From: a virus
Reading direction: 5' to 3' (one strand)
IMG/VR virus record: IMGVR_UViG_3300043438_000779
Coordinates: 1 to 23,616 of that record
DNA length: 23,616 bases
Under the pieces are notes generated by a model. The model worked only from the letters and a program-made list of their open reading frames with translations, searched no databases and was not told where the DNA came from. Each line of letters begins with the position of its first letter. Positions within the stretch are counted from its first letter, which is position 1. Below, in pieces: positions 1 to 8,092 of this stretch. Made by a program: the position numbers and the translations under genes.

Positions 1-50
1 AGAGTTATAAAGGGATATTTTTCCGCCAGTTTTTCAAAGATGTTATTACC

Positions 51-58
51 CATAAATA
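51..58 (+). promoter_or_regulatory. Candidate T4-type late promoter (CATAAATA)
   Basis: CATAAATA differs by one base from the T4 late promoter element TATAAATA and lies 23 bases before the start codon of the first structural gene. In T4 this element is read by RNA polymerase carrying the phage late sigma factor gp55. The spacing leaves a short leader that contains the GAGGA ribosome binding site. Assignment rests on motif and position only. Confidence 0.5.
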
Positions 59-73
59 CGTTTTGAGGATCCT

Positions 74-1153
74 ATGTATTCAACCACCATTTACTTATAT
101 CAACAAATCATTCGGGTATTATTGATTGACACCAGTGGTGGATACTTTACTGCGAGGTACGACCCAGTGTACGCAAAAACTTTAACCGTCAACAAAGGTG
201 TAGACAACGTTTTGTTGTTTGAATTCATCAACCAAGACCAAAAACCTGTGAATATCACAGGCAGCACATTCCGCTTTAGATTACTGAACCAAACTGGCGA
301 CGAATTGCTAATTGAAAAAGACATGACTGTACTTAGTGCCACGTTGGGACGAGTCAAAGTTGTGCTGGACACAGCAGACACCATCAACATAGTAGCACAA
401 CCTGGCAGTTACAGCATTGAACGCACACAGGGCAACTATGTACAGGCAGCATTCACAGACGACAATGCTGGTGCCAGAGCAGATTGCGATATTGTAGACA
501 GTGTATTGCCCGAGTTCATGGCCAGCCAACCAGTGACAATTCCCACGATAAATGGCAAAAATTCGTGGCCACAACCTGGACCACAATCATGGCCAGATTG
601 GGCATTGAATCCACAACCTCGATCTAATAACTATCTTACTGAATATTATTCAAGTCATATCAATACCACTGGTGCTAGTTTGACCACAATCAAGTATGAT
701 CTTGTGCATTATACTGGCACAGTCAAAGTACAAGCCGCACAGGATTACGAAGCCGTATGGGTAGACGTTACTGAAAGCCGCGAATACTTTGACGAGTCTG
801 GTACCTTTTACATCAATGTGGTGGGTTTCCACCCGTTGTTGCGACTGGGTATTAACAACAGTCAAGGGTACGGTGCGTCGGCAACTGCCACAGTGGTTGA
901 TGGTGTGGTCACTGGTATTGCTGTAAACAATGCTGGCATGGGATACATGGCAGCACCTTGTGTTCAAATCTTGGGCAATGGTGCCGGCGCAACTGCTGTT
1001 GGTGCACCATTCACAGGTCCCAGCGGAATTGGTGCAATCACTGTGACCAATGGTGGTTCGGGCTATTTGCCATTGAATTTTGGTGGCACTGAGGATCAAG
1101 CGGTTACTGTGCTGATCACAACTGGCTACGTTACCAATATCTTTTATCGTTAA
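74..1153 (+). CDS. Phage virion structural protein, baseplate/tail type
   Basis: A 359-residue protein, probably a tail or baseplate component. Residues about 35-150 are beta-rich and contain the segment NKGVDNVLLFEFINQDQKPV, which resembles the N-terminal domain of baseplate upper proteins (BppU-like). The C-terminal quarter (about 265-350) has two glycine-rich repeats of the type GxGYxxxP...GxGAxA...VTNxGxGY, seen in many virion proteins of T4-like aquatic phages and probably forming short beta-solenoid units. The ATG has a good GAGGA ribosome binding site at 65-69. A late-promoter-like CATAAATA lies just upstream. Family-level recognition is from memory of related phage proteins; the exact position in the particle is unknown. 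It could also be a tail-fibre adaptor. Confidence 0.7.
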   Translation: MYSTTIYLYQQIIRVLLIDTSGGYFTARYDPVYAKTLTVNKGVDNVLLFEFINQDQKPVNITGSTFRFRLLNQTGDELLIEKDMTVLSATLGRVKVVLDTADTINIVAQPGSYSIERTQGNYVQAAFTDDNAGARADCDIVDSVLPEFMASQPVTIPTINGKNSWPQPGPQSWPDWALNPQPRSNNYLTEYYSSHINTTGASLTTIKYDLVHYTGTVKVQAAQDYEAVWVDVTESREYFDESGTFYINVVGFHPLLRLGINNSQGYGASATATVVDGVVTGIAVNNAGMGYMAAPCVQILGNGAGATAVGAPFTGPSGIGAITVTNGGSGYLPLNFGGTEDQAVTVLITTGYVTNIFYR

Positions 1154-1166
1154 GCATTGCATTTGC

Positions 1167-1182
1167 GTAACAGATCTGTTAC
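1167..1182. promoter_or_regulatory. Perfect 16-base palindrome before the primase gene
   Basis: GTAACAGATCTGTTAC is an exact inverted repeat lying between the stop codon of the structural gene and the primase start. A second palindrome, CTGTACAG (1184-1191), follows one base later and abuts the ATG. A weak sigma70-like arrangement, TTGCAT (1157-1162), 17-base spacer, TACACT (1180-1185), overlaps the palindrome. This would suit an operator for a dimeric repressor, or an RNA hairpin controlling initiation. No Shine-Dalgarno sequence is visible here. The function is inferred. Confidence 0.5.
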
Positions 1183-1191
1183 ACTGTACAG

Positions 1192-2178
1192 ATGCTTGAT
1201 ATCCTTGCTTACCTACCTGCAAAAAAGAAACAGACGCCCAGTGGGTGGTTGAGTTTCAATGCAGTGTGCTGTCAGCACAATGGGTCAACACAGGATCGAA
1301 GAGGACGTGGTGGACTCAAAGCCACTGAGGCTGGTTGGAGTTATCACTGTTTCAACTGTAGTTACACAGCCAGTTTTATCTTGGGTCGTACTGTAAGTTA
1401 CAAAGCTCGAAAACTCCTGGGCTGGATGAATGTTCCTGAAGTAGAAATAGAGATGTTGAATCTTGAAAGTCTGCGGCATCGAAGCATCAATGGCATCTTA
1501 GAAGATCGACAACAAATGTGGAACACACTGAGTGGTGTGTCATTTGAAGAACGAGACTTGCCACCGTTTGCTGAACTGCTGACACCTGAACACAAATTTT
1601 ATTGGGACTACGTGCGTGGCAGACATGTGCCCGAAGACTTTCCTGTCATGGTGCAGATACAAAACGACGGCATCCACTGGACAAGATTGCATGTGGTAAT
1701 ACCATTTACCCATGACAACAAGATTGTGGGATACACTTGCAGATTTTTAGATGACAAACAGCCCAAGTTCATCAGTGACAGTCAACCTGGTTATGTGTTT
1801 GGCACAGACTTACAGCACTCGGATTGGCAACATGTCATAGTCACAGAAGGCATCTTTGATGCACTCAGCATAGGTGGTGTGGCAGTGATGCACAACACTG
1901 TGAGTGATGCACAAGTTAGATTGATACGCAGTTTAGACAAACAGATAACAGTGGTACCAGATCAAGACAAGGCAGGTATTGAACTCGTTGACCGTGCAGT
2001 AGAACTGGGCTGGGCTGTGAGCATACCTGACTGGCCCGCGGGCTGTAAAGATGTCAACGATGCAGTAATAAAGTTGGGCCGATTAGGTGCCTTGCTAACT
2101 ATAATGCAAGCAAGAGAAACTAGTAGAATCAAGATAGAACTAAGGAAAAAAGCACTTGTTAAAAGAATACGGACTTGA
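1192..2178 (+). CDS. DNA primase (DnaG-type zinc finger plus TOPRIM)
   Basis: A 328-residue primase that would make RNA primers for lagging-strand synthesis at the phage fork. The N-terminal zinc-binding domain shows C26/C27, H29, C53 and C56 (C-x-H...C-x2-C). The TOPRIM domain shows the catalytic glutamate E219 in VIVTEGIFDA, the D257-x-D259 pair in VVPDQDKAG and a further acidic patch, KDVND, at 286-290. The length is close to that of compact phage primases. The helicase gene follows with a 23-base overlap, as expected for primosome partners that are made together. The ATG at 1192 has no ribosome binding site and sits directly after two palindromes, so initiation may be leaderless or regulated. 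It is equivalent in role to T4 gp61, but the zinc finger/TOPRIM layout is DnaG-like. Confidence 0.88.
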   Translation: MLDILAYLPAKKKQTPSGWLSFNAVCCQHNGSTQDRRGRGGLKATEAGWSYHCFNCSYTASFILGRTVSYKARKLLGWMNVPEVEIEMLNLESLRHRSINGILEDRQQMWNTLSGVSFEERDLPPFAELLTPEHKFYWDYVRGRHVPEDFPVMVQIQNDGIHWTRLHVVIPFTHDNKIVGYTCRFLDDKQPKFISDSQPGYVFGTDLQHSDWQHVIVTEGIFDALSIGGVAVMHNTVSDAQVRLIRSLDKQITVVPDQDKAGIELVDRAVELGWAVSIPDWPAGCKDVNDAVIKLGRLGALLTIMQARETSRIKIELRKKALVKRIRT

Positions 2179-3577
2179 CGTCCAACGATTATTTTTAGAA
2201 ATGATGTTGGAAGACGCACAAAGTTACGTGCGTGTGCAGAACATTTATAACCCGCAGAACTTTGACAAGAGTCTGCGAGCCGCGGCTGAGTTTATCAAAG
2301 AACATTCAGACAAGCACAAGACCTTGCCCGACCGTACACAAATCTCTGCCACCACGGGTATTAAACTGCAAGCAGTGCCTGACTTGAACGAAGGCCACTT
2401 TGATTGGTTTATGGGCGAGTTTGAACAGTTTACCAAGCGGCAAGAATTAGAACGTGCTATTTTAAAAGCCGCAGACATGCTGGAAAAGGGTGACTTTGAA
2501 CCTGTAGAAAAACTGATCAAAGATGCTGTACAAATATCACTGACCAAGGACATGGGCACAGACTATTTCAGTGATCCCAAGGCACGTATTGAGAAGTATT
2601 TCAACTCGGGTGGGCAAGTGTCAACAGGTTGGCCACAACTGGACAGATTGTTGTATGGTGGATTCAGTCGTGGCGAACTCAACATCTTTGCTGGTGGATC
2701 CGGTTCAGGTAAGAGTCTTGTGATGATGAACATTGCGCTAAATTGGTTGCAACAAGGACTTAGTGGTGTGTACATCACACTGGAACTGAGTGAAGAACTA
2801 ACAAGTTTGCGAACAGATGCTATGTTGACCAACATGAGCACCAAGGACATTCGCAAAGATATTGACACCACAGAACTCAAAGTCAAGTTAGTGGCTAAGA
2901 AGTCAGGCAACTATCAAGTCAAAGGCTTGCCAGCACAAAGCAACATCAATGACATACGTGCATACTTGAAAGAGTATCAAATACAAACAGGCAAGCGTGT
3001 GGACTTTGTGATGATTGATTACTTGGATTTGTTGATGCCTGTGAGTGCAAAAGTCAGTCCCAACGACTTGTTTGTGAAAGACAAGTATGTTTCAGAAGAA
3101 CTACGTAACTTGGCCAAAGAATTGGGCTTCTTGATGGTCACAGCAAGTCAGTTGAATCGATCGGCTGTGGAAGAAATTGAGTTTGATCACAGCCATATTT
3201 CAGGTGGTATTTCAAAGATCAACACAGCAGACAACGTGTTTGGTATCTTTACAAGTCGTGCCATGAAAGAGCGTGGCAAGTATCAGATACAGTGTATGAA
3301 GTCTCGAAGCTCGACCGGCGTTGGTCAAAAAATTGATTTGGAGTACAACATTGAAACAATGCGCATTACTGACGAAGGCGGAGAAGATGGAGACACTTAT
3401 TCAAAGAAACCATCTGCATCCATCATGGACTCGATCAAAGCCCGCAGCCAAGTTAGCCCGGCTGGAGATGACAAAGACAGCCCTCCATGGGACAGTGGTG
3501 GTGACGCACCAAAAATCACAGCAGACGTTCAAAGTGCCAAACTAAAACAACTATTAGGAAAGATCAAAACATCATGA
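2156..3577 (+). CDS. Replicative DNA helicase, DnaB/T4 gp41-like
   Basis: A 473-residue RecA-fold hexameric helicase expected to unwind the fork 5'-3' and recruit the primase. The N-terminal 130 residues are helical, as in the DnaB/gp41 primase-interaction domain. Walker A is GGSGSGKS at about 180-187. Walker B is in VDFVMIDYLDLLM, with the DnaB-type TASQLNRS segment after it. The C-terminal tail (about 410-473) is polar and may be a flexible partner-binding tail. The start is TTG at 2156: the reading frame has no ATG near its beginning, and AAGGA at 2142-2146 lies 9 bases upstream inside the primase gene. This overlap with the primase suggests translational coupling. Its stop overlaps the next start (ATGA). 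Confidence 0.9.
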   Translation: MLKEYGLDVQRLFLEMMLEDAQSYVRVQNIYNPQNFDKSLRAAAEFIKEHSDKHKTLPDRTQISATTGIKLQAVPDLNEGHFDWFMGEFEQFTKRQELERAILKAADMLEKGDFEPVEKLIKDAVQISLTKDMGTDYFSDPKARIEKYFNSGGQVSTGWPQLDRLLYGGFSRGELNIFAGGSGSGKSLVMMNIALNWLQQGLSGVYITLELSEELTSLRTDAMLTNMSTKDIRKDIDTTELKVKLVAKKSGNYQVKGLPAQSNINDIRAYLKEYQIQTGKRVDFVMIDYLDLLMPVSAKVSPNDLFVKDKYVSEELRNLAKELGFLMVTASQLNRSAVEEIEFDHSHISGGISKINTADNVFGIFTSRAMKERGKYQIQCMKSRSSTGVGQKIDLEYNIETMRITDEGGEDGDTYSKKPSASIMDSIKARSQVSPAGDDKDSPPWDSGGDAPKITADVQSAKLKQLLGKIKTS

Positions 3578-4080
3578 CTAATTTAATTTTAGGTGCTAAC
3601 AGTAGATTTGGCAAGATATTAAAAAATTATTTGCCAGGAACATATTTGACTCGTCAAGAGTTTGATTTATCAAATCCTAATTTTGATCAATTTAACACAC
3701 TAACAGTGGATAACATAATTTTTTTGACAGCAAGCAACGCCAGTAGTTTTCAACAAGTTGGAAAAAATTGCGACAGTGTTTTTAAATTATTAGACATAGT
3801 CAAATACAATACAGCATGGATTTTTACTAGTGGACTCGGTACGTTTAGTGGCAGTAAAAATTATGAGAATGTTTATTACAGTACAGAAAAAATGCTGTTA
3901 AATTTCGTTGCATTTAAAAAAAATCACACAACCCATAACATAAAAATAATTCACCCAGGCCATATGAGCACAGTTGAAGAATACGCAAATACAGTCAATA
4001 ATTTTTTGCAGTTGATGGGCGACCCACCTAATAAAAATCTTATCTGGTCCCTGGCAAGAAATTCATATATTCCTTATTAA
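3574..4080 (+). CDS. Short SDR/epimerase-like NAD(P)-binding protein
   Basis: A 168-residue protein with the marks of a short-chain dehydrogenase/reductase: a nucleotide-binding loop GANSRFG at 7-13, a strand ending ASNAS at about 53-57, a candidate catalytic serine in FTSG (about 85) and Y102-x3-K106 in YYSTEK. It is much shorter than the usual 230-300 residues and lacks the C-terminal substrate-binding part, so it may be a minimal or reduced reductase. It starts by ATGA overlap with the helicase gene but is clearly more AT-rich than that gene, with many AAA/ATT/TTT codons, as is the radical SAM gene downstream. This suggests the two were acquired together. Nucleotide-sugar or small-molecule reduction is possible; the substrate is unknown. 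Confidence 0.6.
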   Translation: MTNLILGANSRFGKILKNYLPGTYLTRQEFDLSNPNFDQFNTLTVDNIIFLTASNASSFQQVGKNCDSVFKLLDIVKYNTAWIFTSGLGTFSGSKNYENVYYSTEKMLLNFVAFKKNHTTHNIKIIHPGHMSTVEEYANTVNNFLQLMGDPPNKNLIWSLARNSYIPY

Positions 4081-4126
4081 TACAAAACCACGTGCTATAC
4101 ACAATCACTGTGAGAAATAGAGTATC

Positions 4127-5266
4127 ATGAAAGATAAAAAATATTTTTGTTATGAAATATATAAAAATCTTGCAATAAGGTCTTTAAATGGGCAAATTGG
4201 ATATAGTCCCTGCTCATATTATGACGGAGTTATAAAAATTACCACTGATTTTGATTTATCTAAAGCCTGGCATAGCCCAGAACATAATCAGTTAAAATTG
4301 TTAATAGAAAATGATCAACCAATACCTGGATGTCATCAATGTTATCGTGAAGAATCACACGGTCTTGCAAGTCGTTGGAAGTCATCTAAACAACTGTATG
4401 AGGATTTTCACCAAGATACAAATATAGATCTAACCAGTCCACAAAGTATTGATTACAGCGTGGGAAATTTATGCAATTTAAAATGTTTAATTTGCGGTCC
4501 AGAGAATAGTTCTTCGTGGCTGCCTGATTATCAAAAAAAATATCCTCTAACAGACATAAACAAATTCAAATACGACAAGCACAATCAAATTGAAACACTT
4601 GATCTTGCATTGTTGATGAATGTAAAAAATATACATTTTCACGGTGGTGGTGAACCATTGATGTCTAACAATCATGTAACAATGTTAAAAAGTATAAAAG
4701 AAGCAAAAGGACTCAGTGATGTTAGAGTATTTTACAATACCAATGGCACACAAACCGTATCTCAGTCAGTTCTTGATTTGTGGGAAGAATGTAAACTGGT
4801 AGAATTATATTTTAGTATTGATGATATTGGCGATCGCTTCAATTACCAACGCACAGGCGCAAATTGGAATCAAGTAATTCAAAATATCAAATGGTTTGTG
4901 AACAACATGCCACACAATCACATGTTCAACATAAATTGTGCATGGGGATATTTAAATTTATATTACCTTGACGAAATTGAAGACTGGTATCAAAATAATT
5001 TAACAAAAAATCGATACGGCGATACTGTAAATTTAATATATCAAAAAGTAATAGGTGATTTTAGTATTAATCATGTGTCTAAGCCAACTAAAGAGGTTTT
5101 GCTAAACAAGTTTAGCAATCGCCCACGATTAATAGAATTGGTTAATTCTTTAACAACAAGTGCAGAAAGTAATAGTTTTTTCTGGGAAAAAATCAACCAA
5201 ATTGATTCTATTAGAGGCAACAGTTTTAGATCTGTATGCCCTGAGTGGGCTGAGTTGTTAGATTAA
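4127..5266 (+). CDS. Radical SAM protein, twitch/SPASM-like phage type
   Basis: A 379-residue radical S-adenosylmethionine enzyme. The [4Fe-4S]-binding motif C-x3-C-x2-C is CNLKCLIC, with C116, C120 and C123. FHGGGEPLM around 175 is the SAM-contacting GGEP motif. Extra cysteines before the core (C8, C29, C69, C72 in PGCHQCYREE) and one near the C-terminus (VCPEW) are arranged like an N-terminally placed SPASM/twitch auxiliary cluster region, a layout seen in radical SAM proteins of T4-like aquatic phages. The gene is AT-rich and follows the SDR-like gene after 46 bases. Related enzymes act on peptides or sugars; the substrate here is unknown. Its stop codon TAA shares bases with the stop of the convergent tail fibre gene. 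It depends on Fe-S supply, which the iscU/iscA cassette in this window may support. Confidence 0.85.
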   Translation: MKDKKYFCYEIYKNLAIRSLNGQIGYSPCSYYDGVIKITTDFDLSKAWHSPEHNQLKLLIENDQPIPGCHQCYREESHGLASRWKSSKQLYEDFHQDTNIDLTSPQSIDYSVGNLCNLKCLICGPENSSSWLPDYQKKYPLTDINKFKYDKHNQIETLDLALLMNVKNIHFHGGGEPLMSNNHVTMLKSIKEAKGLSDVRVFYNTNGTQTVSQSVLDLWEECKLVELYFSIDDIGDRFNYQRTGANWNQVIQNIKWFVNNMPHNHMFNINCAWGYLNLYYLDEIEDWYQNNLTKNRYGDTVNLIYQKVIGDFSINHVSKPTKEVLLNKFSNRPRLIELVNSLTTSAESNSFFWEKINQIDSIRGNSFRSVCPEWAELLD

Positions 5267-6936
5267 GACGCTGTGATCACAGGAGTCCAGGCAGTGGCAC
5301 CGTCAGTGTTGACATACATCCTGTCACTGGTAGCACTACCGTCTGTACGCATGTACAACGATCCTTGGGCAGCACTCAAGGTAGGTGCACCTGACCCAAA
5401 GAATATACCAAAGTTGGTGGTGCTGGACATTCTGTAACCTGCACCTGCTGTACCACCTGCTGGTACAGCGGTACCAGAAAGTATTCTAGCGTTGCCCACA
5501 GCAGATACCACAGCACCGCTCAATATATTACCACCAGAAATGTTGGCTGCAACTGATATGGTAGTGCCTGTAAACAGGGTGGCATTGACGTTGGCACCGC
5601 CCAGCACATTACCGCCTGTGATGTTGCCTGTGACACTTACAAGACCTGCAGTGAGTACGTTACCACCAGTGATGTTGCCTGTGGCTACTATTTGAGCACC
5701 ACTGCTGACATTGCCACCAATGACGTTTCCTGTAGCACTTACTATTGCTCCTTCCACAAGAGCCACTGAAATCACATTGCCACCAGTGATGTTGCCAGTG
5801 GCTATCACTTGAGCACCAGTATTGAGATTGCCTCCAGTGACGTTACCTACAGCAGTGATCAACCCTGCTGTGCTGACATTGCCTCCAGTGACGTTACCTG
5901 AAGCCGACATCTGCCCAGTGGTGCGTAAGTTACCACCAGTGACGTTGCCTGTGCTGTTAGTAATGCCGTTGATCAACACATTGCCCACAGAAATATTGGC
6001 TGTGGTTGTGATATTGGCCGTGGTATTGATAGCACTGAGTATATTACCACTCAAACTTAGTGTGGTAGAAAGCAAGTTACCACCAGTGACGTTACCAGTT
6101 GCAGATACCAATCCGCCTGTGCGTAAATTACTGCCGGTGACATTGCCCGTGGCACTGACCAGTCCACCAGTAAGCAAGTTGCCAGCGGTAACGTTGCCAA
6201 CAAATGTAGAACCAATGACCACAATGTTGCCCACAATATCGCCGGTCACATATAGATTGCCACTAACACCCACACCACCAGCCACAATCAGCGCACCTGT
6301 GCCTGCATTGGTGCTGACAGCAGTGTTTGCAATGGTCACTGTGTCAGTGTAATAATCTAACGGTCTAACAAAATCATACATGGCAATGGTAGCACCAGCA
6401 TTGATTGTGCTAAATCCAAATTCAAATGTGCCAGCAGCGGCAAACGTCAACACATTAGATAACAGTCCTTGTATGGTATTTGTGCCCTGCGACACACTGG
6501 CAGGCAAGGTCATGGTACGTCCTGCGGCATCTACAGTGACTCGCAATCGTATCATGCCAAATGTGCCCGAAGGTGGCCAAGTTGCGCTGTTAAATGCTAG
6601 AGTAATGTTGCCAGTTATTGATATGGTTTGATAAGGACCAGCATTGCAGTCTATGTTCACAGTGCCCGAAGTGGCTGCAATGGTTACAACAGTGCCTGCT
6701 ATGCCGCGTACTTGTGCATTGTAGATCACGTTGTTGGCCATGTTGTTGTCCAAAGTGGTGCCAGTTAATGCTGCTTTGAACACACCTTTTGACTGCAGAT
6801 CATTTATTTCGTCCTCTGCATATTGAAAATTTGTCTTGATGTTAGTAAAATTGTCACGCATGCCCTGCGTGTTGTTACTGACACCTGCCACGGGGTAATC
6901 ACCGTTTATATCGTTGGGATTGATCTGACTAGTCAT
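5263..6936 (-). CDS. Repetitive phage tail fibre protein
   Basis: A 557-residue fibre protein on the minus strand, opposite to its neighbours. The N-terminal about 60 residues (MTSQINPNDINGDYPVAGVS onward, with a helical stretch near 25-50) look like the attachment domain of T4-like aquatic phage fibres. Residues about 95-190 are beta-rich. Residues 246-482 hold about eleven copies of a 17-residue repeat of the form GNVTGGNLxTxGLVSAT, likely a trimeric beta-solenoid shaft. The C-terminus (GAPTLSAAQGSLYMRTDG onward) resembles the tip segment found on many phage fibres. The ATG at 6936 has AAGGA upstream and AATAAATA 20 bases beyond, so it probably has its own late promoter. The gene ends tail-to-tail with the radical SAM gene, overlapping by four bases. 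Confidence 0.82.
   Translation of the reverse strand: MTSQINPNDINGDYPVAGVSNNTQGMRDNFTNIKTNFQYAEDEINDLQSKGVFKAALTGTTLDNNMANNVIYNAQVRGIAGTVVTIAATSGTVNIDCNAGPYQTISITGNITLAFNSATWPPSGTFGMIRLRVTVDAAGRTMTLPASVSQGTNTIQGLLSNVLTFAAAGTFEFGFSTINAGATIAMYDFVRPLDYYTDTVTIANTAVSTNAGTGALIVAGGVGVSGNLYVTGDIVGNIVVIGSTFVGNVTAGNLLTGGLVSATGNVTGSNLRTGGLVSATGNVTGGNLLSTTLSLSGNILSAINTTANITTTANISVGNVLINGITNSTGNVTGGNLRTTGQMSASGNVTGGNVSTAGLITAVGNVTGGNLNTGAQVIATGNITGGNVISVALVEGAIVSATGNVIGGNVSSGAQIVATGNITGGNVLTAGLVSVTGNITGGNVLGGANVNATLFTGTTISVAANISGGNILSGAVVSAVGNARILSGTAVPAGGTAGAGYRMSSTTNFGIFFGSGAPTLSAAQGSLYMRTDGSATSDRMYVNTDGATAWTPVITAS
5491..6201 (-). repeat. 51-base coding repeats in the tail fibre shaft
   Basis: Roughly eleven imperfect repeats of about 51 bases (17 codons), centred on GGTAACGTCACTGG-type sequence on the minus strand and encoding GNVTGGN with a variable linker. 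One unit is interrupted by a longer insert near residues 293-328. The repeats are in frame and degenerate, so they are protein repeats rather than a CRISPR or a DNA-level element. They could still promote length change by recombination. Confidence 0.85.
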
Positions 6937-6955
6937 ACTGGTTCCTTGTATTAGA

Positions 6956-6963
6956 TATTTATT
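6956..6963 (-). promoter_or_regulatory. Candidate late promoter for the tail fibre (AATAAATA)
   Basis: On the minus strand AATAAATA matches seven of eight bases of the T4 late element and lies 20 bases before the fibre start codon, with AAGGA between. It sits in the 30-base divergent gap between the fibre gene and the next plus-strand gene. Assigned from motif and spacing only. Confidence 0.5.
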
Positions 6964-6966
6964 GCA

Positions 6967-7254
6967 ATGACGTTTCCACTAAATAATCCAAAGGCCCTTG
7001 AGCAAATGCAAAAGAAAACTAAAAGCATATTAGAAGAACTGGACAGTTTGTACATAGAACGTGATCGCAGAGCCATCATAGAAACTCGCGCCAGCAACCT
7101 AATAGAAACAGCCATTCGTTTGCTGGAACAAATCGACGCTGAATTCTCGCCAGATCAAGCAGAGAATCTTCAACGCAAACTGCTGAATGCAATACGTCAC
7201 AGAGACACCAGCAAGTTCTCACGGTCCGTAAGGAGAACCAATGCAGATCTTTGA
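6967..7254 (+). CDS. Small helical phage protein of unknown function
   Basis: A 95-residue, highly charged, largely helical protein with no signal peptide or membrane segment. Residues 5-60 have heptad-like spacing of Leu/Ile and could form a coiled coil. The C-terminal part carries an SPDQAENLQRKLLNAIRHRD segment that looks conserved in T4-like phages, as far as I can recall, without a known function. No ribosome binding site is visible before the ATG at 6967. It overlaps the next gene by 14 bases, and the ribosome binding site of that gene lies inside its last codons. It opens the plus-strand block leading to the nucleotidyltransferase/ligase-like gene. Confidence 0.65.
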   Translation: MTFPLNNPKALEQMQKKTKSILEELDSLYIERDRRAIIETRASNLIETAIRLLEQIDAEFSPDQAENLQRKLLNAIRHRDTSKFSRSVRRTNADL

Positions 7255-8092
7255 AATCACTGCTAAAAAACCCATACAAGAAGCCATCAATCCCGGTGCT
7301 GTGATTGGTGCATTAGGCGACAAATTAGATGCTTATAATTTTGCCCAAGCTGGGTTAACCAGACCGGGCGATTCGGCTAGTGCTTACGGAGATATGAGAG
7401 CCAAAGCCGCGGCAGCCGCCGATCCACTTATCGATCAAATGGCTGCAGACGAACTAGCCAACTGGAATCAGAGTCTGAGTAATGCCATGCAATCCACAGG
7501 TGCAAAATCACCAGGCGCATTACCTCCGAGAGTCAAGCAAGGACTATCAAACAGTTTTATGAATCGTGTTTATGGGTTCTTTTTAGACAATCAGTTAGGT
7601 AATGATTTTTCTCAGTTTCCTCGTTATGTAGATAACAAATCTCAATCTGAAGCCAGTATTTTATTATCTGAATTGCGAAGCAGCATTCAGTCTATTCTGA
7701 ATTATAACTCACCCCCATCTACTCCGCAAGGACAGTTCCAGCAATGGCGAAATCTTTCCAAAGCCACATACGACATGCGGTCATTGATGCAGTTTAACTC
7801 TGCTAAAAATCGTGCGCCAGCTGCCGCAAATAAAATGCCAATTATCATGTTGGATCCTGCTGGAAAATTCAAAATTGGCAGCACTAAATTAAACTACCGA
7901 AGCCCGGTGAGTACTAACGTACATTCATTGATCATGAGCATGATGCCAACTCCAGCCAGTTCAGAACCAACAATTACTATGTCTCCGTCGGGAGATGTAC
8001 TATTAGATGGACATCTATTAGATCCTCGAGACCCAGTCGAAGGCGAATTAGTAAAAATTATTACTGCAGAAATTAAAAAGTTAAACCCATGA
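7241..8092 (+). CDS. Unknown phage protein with capsid-targeting-like N-terminus
   Basis: A 283-residue protein that I do not recognise by family. The start at 7241 has a strong AGGAG at 7231-7235. The N-terminus MQIFEITAKKPIQEA resembles the capsid-targeting peptide of T4 internal proteins, and I12-Q-E14 followed by A fits the T4 prohead protease preference (Leu/Ile-x-Glu before Ala/Gly). Residues 45-75 are alanine-rich. The middle (about 100-190) is polar and helical, with aromatic residues. The C-terminal segment MSPSGDVLLDGHLLDPRDP suggests a small beta domain. It is translationally coupled (ATGA) to the next gene, which also begins with such a peptide. A role as a core or ejected internal virion protein is inferred, not shown. 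Confidence 0.6.
   Translation: MQIFEITAKKPIQEAINPGAVIGALGDKLDAYNFAQAGLTRPGDSASAYGDMRAKAAAAADPLIDQMAADELANWNQSLSNAMQSTGAKSPGALPPRVKQGLSNSFMNRVYGFFLDNQLGNDFSQFPRYVDNKSQSEASILLSELRSSIQSILNYNSPPSTPQGQFQQWRNLSKATYDMRSLMQFNSAKNRAPAAANKMPIIMLDPAGKFKIGSTKLNYRSPVSTNVHSLIMSMMPTPASSEPTITMSPSGDVLLDGHLLDPRDPVEGELVKIITAEIKKLNP

Noticed and set aside
4074-4101. Possible sigma70 promoter before the 4127 radical SAM gene (TTATTA, 16 bases, TATACA)
   Set aside because: The -35 box matches only three of six bases, in an AT-rich gap where chance matches are expected.
5491-6201. Regularly spaced repeats that could suggest a CRISPR array
   Set aside because: The units are imperfect, 51 bases apart, in frame with a fibre gene, and lack identical direct repeats with unique spacers.
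5822-6352. Plus-strand open frame with Pro/Leu/Thr repeats opposite the fibre gene
   Set aside because: It is the antisense image of the fibre repeats; it has no ribosome binding site and an implausible composition.
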